A stretch of 36,987 bases of DNA from Lachnospiraceae bacterium (GTDB lineage Bacteria > Bacillota > Clostridia > Oscillospirales > CAG-272). The notes under the pieces are model-generated. The model had not been told where the DNA came from. It was given only the letters and a program-made list of their open reading frames with translations, and ran no database searches. Shown one piece after another: positions 32,270 to 36,987 of this stretch (position 1 is the first letter of the stretch; each line of letters starts with the position of its first letter). Both the position numbers and the translations under genes were made by a program. Where the stretch lies: positions 105,410 to 142,396 of the forward strand of contig JAKSPT010000002.1 in NCBI GenBank assembly GCA_024404495.1, written 5' to 3'.

Positions 32270-32751
32270 TCCTGTTCTTCCTTTAACAGTTGTTTTGCTT
32301 TGCGGATATCCTCCCCGGAGAAGCCGCGCCGGAGGAGGAAGGCGTAGGTCTTTTCGTCAGGCTCGCCGCCCTTTTTCCGCAGCAGCCCGGCACAGATCGC
32401 GGGAAAATCGAGCGAAGCGAGGAATTCGGGGGTCAGCGCGTCGTACGCCTCCTCCGAGAACCCGGCGAGGGCAAGCTCCTGCCGGATGCGCTTCCAGCCG
32501 TAACCGTGATTTTTCGCGAGGCTTTCGACCTTGCGTAAAATCATCCGCTCCTCTTCGAGAAAGCCCATCCGCTTCACACGGTCGATCGCGTCGGCGCGTG
32601 CCGCTGGGGTGAAGCCGCGCTCGGCGAGCTTGCGGTCGAGCATTTTTTCGGTGTTATCCATAAAGGAGAGGATACGGCAGGCGGCGTCGAACGCCGAAGC
32701 ACTGTCGTTTTCCTCTCCCGGTTTCACCGTTTTTTTACGGGAAAAACTCAT
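32266..32751 (-). CDS. recX: Regulatory protein RecX
   Basis: 161 residues, ATG 32751-32749. RecX binds RecA filaments and limits them. The family pattern of three-helix repeats is seen: RILSFMDNTEKMLDRKLAERGF (about 26-47), then DRVKRMGFLEEERMILRKVESL and HGYGWKRIRQELALAGFSE, then LLRRGFSGEDIRKAKQLLKEE at the end. The start codon lies one base after the recA stop (TGATATG) and lacks its own ribosome site. Its translation is therefore probably coupled to recA. It overlaps mnmA by four bases at its 3' end. An unusual 20-residue charged N-terminal tail precedes the first repeat. Confidence 0.88.
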   Translation of the reverse strand: MSFSRKKTVKPGEENDSASAFDAACRILSFMDNTEKMLDRKLAERGFTPAARADAIDRVKRMGFLEEERMILRKVESLAKNHGYGWKRIRQELALAGFSEEAYDALTPEFLASLDFPAICAGLLRKKGGEPDEKTYAFLLRRGFSGEDIRKAKQLLKEEQE

Positions 32752-32752
32752 A

Positions 32753-33874
32753 TCAGAATTCTTCGTTCAGCTTGATCGAGAAGCCGTCGTCCTCGCCGTC
32801 CTCGTCCCCGGCAAGCAGATCGTCGCTGTCGTCGGGAAGCTCGTCGTTCTGGCTGAGCTCTCTGATCTTCGCTTCGATCGCGTCCGCCGCCTCGGGATGC
32901 TCTTCGAGGTACTTCTTCGCGTTTTCCTTGCCCTGCCCGATGCGTTCGCCGTTGTAGGAGAACCACGAGCCGGCTTTTTCCACGATTTCAAGCTCCACGC
33001 CGATATCGAGGATCTCGGAGATCTTGCTGATGCCGAGACCGAAGATGATATCGAATTCGGCGGTCTTGAAGGGGGGCGCGACCTTGTTCTTGACGACCTT
33101 GCACTTGACGTGGTTGCCGTAGGTATCGTTGCCGTTCTTCAGCGATTCGACGCGGCGGATGTCGATACGGACCGAGGAGAAGAACTTGAGCGCGCGTCCG
33201 CCCGTGGTGACCTCGGGATTGCCGTACATGACGCCGACCTTTTCACGGAGCTGATTGATGAAGATGACGACGGTGTTGGATTTGGAGATCGAGCCCGAGA
33301 GCTTGCGGAGCGCCTGAGACATCAGTCTTGCCTGCACGCCGACGTGGGAAGCGCCCATATCGCCGTCGATCTCCTGCTGCGGAACGAGCGCCGCGACCGA
33401 GTCGACGATCAGCACGTCGATCGCGCCCGAACGGACGAGCGCCTCGGCGATATCAAGCGCCTGCTCGCCGCTGTCCGGCTGAGAAACGAGGAGCTCGTCG
33501 ATGTTGACGCCGAGCTGTCTCGCGTAGACGGGATCGAGCGCGTGCTCCGCGTCGATGAAGGCGGCGACGCCGCCCTTTTTCTGCGCTTCCGCGGCGACGT
33601 GGAGCGCGAGGGTGGTCTTACCGGAGGATTCCGGCCCGAAGATCTCAACGATCCTTCCTCTCGGGAGACCGCCGACCCCGAGCGCGAGGTCGAGGGTGAG
33701 GGAACCGGTGGAGATCGTGCTGATGTTCATGTGGGTGTTTTCGCCGAGACGCATGATCGAGCCCTGCCCGTACTGCTTGGTGATCTGCGAGACCGCGAGC
33801 TCAAGGGCGCGCTTTTTGCCCTGATCGTCGTTCATTTCCTCAACGGGTTCGACTTTTTTCTTCTCTTTTTTCAT
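32753..33874 (-). CDS. recA: DNA recombinase RecA
   Basis: 373 residues, ATG 33874-33872 behind AAGGAGCACAGG. RecA forms filaments on single-stranded DNA, drives strand exchange and triggers the SOS response. Visible motifs are Walker [13 protein letters not shown] (about 79-90), [24 protein letters not shown] (about 158-172), the L2 loop [24 protein letters not shown] and a highly acidic C-terminus (DEDGEDDGF). A 20-residue Lys/Glu-rich N-terminal extension precedes the core. It is the first gene of a recA-recX-mnmA-hydrolase run. The promoter is a perfect extended consensus, with a LexA-box-like palindrome overlapping the -35. It is divergent from the galactokinase-like gene. Confidence 0.97.
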   Translation of the reverse strand: MKKEKKKVEPVEEMNDDQGKKRALELAVSQITKQYGQGSIMRLGENTHMNISTISTGSLTLDLALGVGGLPRGRIVEIFGPESSGKTTLALHVAAEAQKKGGVAAFIDAEHALDPVYARQLGVNIDELLVSQPDSGEQALDIAEALVRSGAIDVLIVDSVAALVPQQEIDGDMGASHVGVQARLMSQALRKLSGSISKSNTVVIFINQLREKVGVMYGNPEVTTGGRALKFFSSVRIDIRRVESLKNGNDTYGNHVKCKVVKNKVAPPFKTAEFDIIFGLGISKISEILDIGVELEIVEKAGSWFSYNGERIGQGKENAKKYLEEHPEAADAIEAKIRELSQNDELPDDSDDLLAGDEDGEDDGFSIKLNEEF

Positions 33875-33948
33875 TCCTGTGCTCCTTCTTTTCTTTTTCG
33901 CCGGAAAAGGGGTCTCCCGGCTGCCTGAGGCAATAACTTTCTTATCTT

Positions 33949-33977
33949 ATTATAGCACGGTTTTTTGCCGCTGTCAA
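33949..33977 (-). promoter_or_regulatory. Promoter of recA
   Basis: On the minus strand TTGACA (33977-33972), 17 bases, TATAAT (33954-33949), with an extended TGC before the -10. This is a near-perfect vegetative promoter. Confidence 0.88.
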
Positions 33978-33987
33978 ACATTTGTTT
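33976..33987. promoter_or_regulatory. LexA-box-like palindrome at the recA -35
   Basis: AAACATTTGTTT (12 bases, symmetric arms AAAC/GTTT). The Gram-positive LexA site is GAAC-N4-GTTC; here both outer G/C are A/T, so it is a relaxed match. It overlaps the first bases of the recA -35. Confidence 0.35.
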
Positions 33988-34015
33988 CTTGTTTCACGAA
34001 AAAGTTTTCAATTTC

Positions 34016-34044
34016 TTGACAATTCGCCTTCGGAATGGTACAAT
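34016..34044 (+). promoter_or_regulatory. Promoter of the galactokinase-like gene
   Basis: Perfect TTGACA (34016-34021), 17 bases, TACAAT (34039-34044). Start codon at 34066 behind CGGAGG (34056-34061). A GAAAA-AG-TTTTC repeat (33998-34009) lies 6 bases upstream of the -35. Confidence 0.8.
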
Positions 34045-34065
34045 AAAAGAAAAAACGGAGGCATT

Positions 34066-35349
34066 ATGAATACCGAAAAATGGATTGCCCTTCTGAAAGA
34101 AGGCGCTTACGATAAAACGCTGACGGAATGGTACGGCGCGGAAAAGCGGGAAGAAAAGACCGCCCGTCTGATCGGTCTGCTGAACGAATTCGGAACGAGG
34201 TACGGCGAAAACCGCGACGTTCGCGTCTTCTCGGTACCCGGCAGAAGCGAGATCGGCGGAAACCATACCGACCACAACCACGGAAAGGTGCTCTGCGCCG
34301 CCGTTGACCGGGATATCATCGCGGTCGCGGCAAAGAACGGGGGATCGCTGGTCCGCGTCAAGAGCGAGGGTTTCCCGGAGGACGTCGTGGATCTCGCCTC
34401 GGCTTGTGCGGAAACCGCCGCGAAATACACCTCCTCCGCGCTCGTCGCCGGGACGGCGGACGGGATGAAAAAAGCGGGCTATACGGTCGGCGGTTTTGAC
34501 GCCGTGACGACCTCCGAGGTCAAAAAGGGCTCGGGCATCTCCTCCTCCGCCGCCTTCGAGGTCATGCTCTGCACGATCCAGAGCGCGCTGTATAACGGCG
34601 GCACGGTCGGACCGAAGCAGCTTGCCAAGTGCTCGCAGTACGCCGAAAACGTGTGGTTCGGCAAGCCCTCGGGGCTGATGGACCAGACCGCCTGCGCCTG
34701 CGGCTCCTTCATCTCGATCGACTTCGGCGGTCTGCCCGAGTCGTTTGAGATCACGCCCTGCGCTTTCGATCTTACGGCGGCGGGCTACGCGCTCTGCATC
34801 ACCGATACCGGCGGCAATCACGCCGATCTGAACGAGGATTACGCCTCGGTCCCGGCGGAAATGAAAAAGGTCGCCGCGCTCTTCGGCAAACCCGTCCTGC
34901 GCGGGATCACGCTCTCCGATCTTCTTTCCCGTGCGGCAGAGCTGCGCAAAACGGTCGGCGACCGCGCGCTGATGCGTGCGATCCACTTCGTTTCGGAAAA
35001 CGAGCGGGTCGGAAAGCAGGCGGAAGCGCTGAAAAAGGGCGACGTCGATTCCTTCCTTTCGCTCGTGAAGGAATCGGGCAGATCCTCCTTTATGTATTTA
35101 CAGAACGTATTCACGGTCAAGAACGTAACGGAGCAGGGCGTTTCGCTCGCGCTCTGCGTGACCGAGCAGCTCCTTTCGGACAAAAAGGCGGCTTGGCGCG
35201 TCCACGGCGGCGGCTTTGCCGGAACGATGCAGGCGTTCGTGCCCTTTGAAGCGGTGGAGGAATACCGCGCGGCGATGAACGCGGTCTTCGGGGAGGGCGC
35301 GTGCGAGGTCTTCCGCGTCCGGGGCGCCGGCGCGTCGGAATTGAACTGA
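34066..35349 (+). CDS. galK: Galactokinase-like GHMP kinase
   Basis: 427 residues from ATG 34066, which follows CGGAGG and the promoter. A longer frame upstream (from 33982) starts inside the promoter. GHMP-kinase motifs are present: VPGRSEIGGNHTDHNHG (about residues 58-73), the ATP-binding VKKGSGISSSAAFEV (152-166), Asp206 in GLMDQT as catalytic base, and a C-terminal HGGGFAGTM. In well-studied galactokinases motif 1 reads GRVNLIGEHTDYN, where the Glu contacts galactose; here that position is Asn66. This is a recognised variant type in Clostridia, but its substrate might differ from galactose. It is followed 18 bases later by a metallophosphatase gene. Confidence 0.85.
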   Translation: MNTEKWIALLKEGAYDKTLTEWYGAEKREEKTARLIGLLNEFGTRYGENRDVRVFSVPGRSEIGGNHTDHNHGKVLCAAVDRDIIAVAAKNGGSLVRVKSEGFPEDVVDLASACAETAAKYTSSALVAGTADGMKKAGYTVGGFDAVTTSEVKKGSGISSSAAFEVMLCTIQSALYNGGTVGPKQLAKCSQYAENVWFGKPSGLMDQTACACGSFISIDFGGLPESFEITPCAFDLTAAGYALCITDTGGNHADLNEDYASVPAEMKKVAALFGKPVLRGITLSDLLSRAAELRKTVGDRALMRAIHFVSENERVGKQAEALKKGDVDSFLSLVKESGRSSFMYLQNVFTVKNVTEQGVSLALCVTEQLLSDKKAAWRVHGGGFAGTMQAFVPFEAVEEYRAAMNAVFGEGACEVFRVRGAGASELN

Positions 35350-35367
35350 TATTCGGAGGAGAATACA

Positions 35368-36111
35368 ATGAAAGTTTTGATCATTTCGGACGTTCACAGC
35401 AATTTCCGCGCGCTCGAAGCGGTGGAAAAGCAGGAAAAAACGTGGGACAAGCTTCTTTTCGTCGGCGACGCCGTGGATTTCGGCTTTCAGCCGCACGAAT
35501 GTCTGACTTGGCTCCGGGAGCACGGCGCTCTCTGCGTGCAGGGCAACCACGACGAGGGCTTCCTTGCCCGTCTGAACGAGGGCTTCCGTTCGATGGAGCT
35601 TGACAAGACCGAGCATTTCTGGCAGCACAATCTTTCGCTGATGACCGACCGGGATATCGAGTTCCTCCGGTCCTTCCCGGTCGAGCGCATCGTGGGGATC
35701 GACGGGATCACCTACTGTATGATGCACATCTATCAGCACGAATTCGGCGACGACAACGCCCTCAATCATCAGATGAAGGACTATAACGTCGTCGACCGCG
35801 CCGAAAAATACTGGCGCGAAAAGGTCGGTGTGACCGGCGGCAAGCGCGTCTTCCTCGTCGGCGACTCCCACCGCTGCGGTCTGCTCCAGCTCCGGAAGGA
35901 CCTCATCGCCCTCAATCCCGGCTCGCTCGCCTATCGCCTCGGCGCCGATACCTACTATAAGGGCGGCGACTATATCGTCGTGGAGGACGGGATCCCGCAT
36001 TTCCGCTTCGTTTCCTACGACACCGCCGAGGATTACGCCGACATCTGCGCGCGTCCCTTCACCGGGCACGACAAGAACGCCGGTATGGCGATCTTCCGCC
36101 CCGAAAACTGA
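35368..36111 (+). CDS. Metallophosphoesterase (YfcE/MJ0936-like)
   Basis: 247 residues, ATG 35368 behind GGAGGAG. The calcineurin-type fold is marked by ISDVHSN (Asp8, His10), VGDAVD (Asp34), QGNHDE (Asn60, His61, Asp62), MMHIYQHE (His120) and GDSHRCG (Asp166, His168). In most relatives the last motif is GHTH, so Asp replaces the first metal-binding His here. This may change metal choice or lower activity. It lies 18 bases after the galactokinase-like gene, so the two are probably cotranscribed. That link suggests a phosphosugar or nucleotide substrate, but none can be proven. No signal peptide is present, so it is cytoplasmic. Confidence 0.87.
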   Translation: MKVLIISDVHSNFRALEAVEKQEKTWDKLLFVGDAVDFGFQPHECLTWLREHGALCVQGNHDEGFLARLNEGFRSMELDKTEHFWQHNLSLMTDRDIEFLRSFPVERIVGIDGITYCMMHIYQHEFGDDNALNHQMKDYNVVDRAEKYWREKVGVTGGKRVFLVGDSHRCGLLQLRKDLIALNPGSLAYRLGADTYYKGGDYIVVEDGIPHFRFVSYDTAEDYADICARPFTGHDKNAGMAIFRPEN

Positions 36112-36236
36112 TTGTAACCTGAAAACGCCGCTGACTCTTCGCGGGCGGTTATGGTAATCGTCGGAATGTTGTTTATTGCGGCAAAATCCGCTGTTCGCTT
36201 CAGATACCGACAAAACGTCTTTTTTGGAGAAAAAGA

Positions 36237-36878
36237 ATGGCATCAAGAATCATTCATTTGGCAATCACCGGCGAACTGTTGAAACAATATGAATTTCAAA
36301 ATGCGGATCGGTTACGGTTTGGCGTCATTATTCCTGACGGTGCGGCAAATCGTAGTGAGCAGGCATCTTCCCATTTTAAAATCCGGATTGGCAGCGGAGA
36401 GGAAAGAACATACGACCTGACCGGATACAGAAATATGTTTCATAAAAAAATGGAAACAGATGATTTGTATTTGGGCTATTATTTGCATCTGATTCAGGAT
36501 TTGCTTTACAGGCGTTTTGTGTATGGCAAGTATCACTGGGATCCAAAACCGGAGGGCAATCTGGAACGGCTGTATGACGATTATCGACAAATCAACGCCC
36601 GCTTGATTGACAAATATGAGATGCGGAACAACATTTCCGTTCCGGTGAATTTTGAGGCAGAACGACTCAATGAAGCGGCGATATTTGACACCGCCAAATT
36701 CATGAAAGAGTTGTCAAAAGACTTTGAACCGGTTGAATATAAAGAAAGATTCTTTTTTACAAATTGTATGGTCGACGAATATATTCAGTGGGCTGTTGAA
36801 TACTGCAAAAAGGAATTACAGTCTTTTCGTGACGGTCAATACTATTTTGATGAGTACGAATGGTCGTGGGGAAAATAG
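36237..36878 (+). CDS. Zinc-dependent phospholipase C-like protein, low-GC
   Basis: 213 residues, ATG 36237 with GGAG (36226-36229) 7 bases before. His7, Asp34, His46, His84 and Asp88 sit in a pattern (HLAITGELL, PDGA, SSHFK, GYYLHLIQDLLYRRFV) like the all-helical zinc-dependent phospholipase C/S1-P1 nuclease superfamily, common in clostridial hypothetical proteins. The activity is not proven. There is no signal peptide. Base composition is clearly different: bases 36241-36300 hold 21 G+C of 60, whereas neighbouring genes are near 60 percent GC. This is consistent with recent acquisition. No clear promoter is seen in the 125 bases upstream. Confidence 0.68.
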   Translation: MASRIIHLAITGELLKQYEFQNADRLRFGVIIPDGAANRSEQASSHFKIRIGSGEERTYDLTGYRNMFHKKMETDDLYLGYYLHLIQDLLYRRFVYGKYHWDPKPEGNLERLYDDYRQINARLIDKYEMRNNISVPVNFEAERLNEAAIFDTAKFMKELSKDFEPVEYKERFFFTNCMVDEYIQWAVEYCKKELQSFRDGQYYFDEYEWSWGK

Positions 36879-36941
36879 GCAAATCTCTTTTTTTCGGTTC
36901 TTCCTGTTTTTGGGTGTGTGAAGGTTTATTGCCCTCGTTCT

Positions 36942-36987
36942 CGTCCGTTGACCGAAGGTTCGCCTCGTAGGGCGGGGCCTTGTGTCC
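36942..36987. repeat. Possible start of a palindromic intergenic repeat at the right edge
   Basis: The final bases include TAGGGCGGGGCC and run off the edge at TGTCC. A matching CGCCC arm would be expected just beyond. It resembles the GC-rich intergenic repeats of gut Clostridia, but only half is visible. Confidence 0.25.

Noticed and set aside
1..36987. CRISPR arrays, tRNA/rRNA genes, insertion sequences
   Set aside because: No spaced direct repeats, cloverleaf sequences or transposase motifs were found on either strand.

Overview
The window comes from a GC-rich, spore-forming, Gram-positive anaerobe. The most likely group is a gut-type member of the Clostridia such as Oscillospirales or Christensenellales. 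The evidence is the gene content: SpoIIE, a SpoVT/AbrB-type regulator, RNase J, an archaeal-type ProRS and a zinc-ribbon AbrB protein. It also includes strong TTGACA/TATAAT promoters, AGGAGG-type ribosome binding sites and GC-rich codon use. The group assignment is an inference from gene content. I see no tRNA, rRNA, CRISPR array, insertion sequence or phage gene. No gene-free stretch exceeds 300 bases.

Layout, left part (1-7800). A heparinase II/III-like polysaccharide lyase is cut by the left edge and read leftwards. It is divergent from a thymidylate-kinase-like gene. An operon follows: DJ-1/PfpI protein, 5-formyltetrahydrofolate cyclo-ligase, CPBP membrane protease and MltG, closed by a strong terminator. 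A DUF2079 polytopic membrane protein then has its own terminator.

Centre-left (7800-14250). This is the most unusual region. A strongly promoted gene encodes a 1978-residue secreted protein with a metallophosphatase-like domain, Ig-like segments and a von Willebrand A domain. It is followed 17 bases later by an 80-residue, four-cysteine peptide that looks like a precursor peptide. A terminator closes the pair.

Centre (14250-23650). Prolyl-tRNA synthetase, RecG, an AbrB-type regulator with a zinc ribbon, and SpoIIE with a small membrane protein behind it. A convergent 75-residue acidic-tailed small protein has a sigma-G-like promoter, and RNase J follows. Perfect 7-base Spo0A-box matches sit in the AbrB-type and spoIIE promoters. 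The spoIIE promoter has the 21-base spacing known for Spo0A-activated promoters, so this stretch looks tied to sporulation.

Right part (23650-36987). A small four-helix membrane protein, a cytoplasmic clan GH-A glycosidase, and an ECF sigma factor overlapping a membrane-anchored putative anti-sigma protein with GLUG-like repeats. Next is a convergent 832-residue membrane-anchored protein of unknown function. A leftward recA-recX-mnmA-metallo-beta-lactamase gene run is divergent from a galactokinase-like gene and a metallophosphatase. The last gene is a zinc-phospholipase-C-like protein of much lower GC, probably acquired. The window ends inside what may be a palindromic intergenic repeat.
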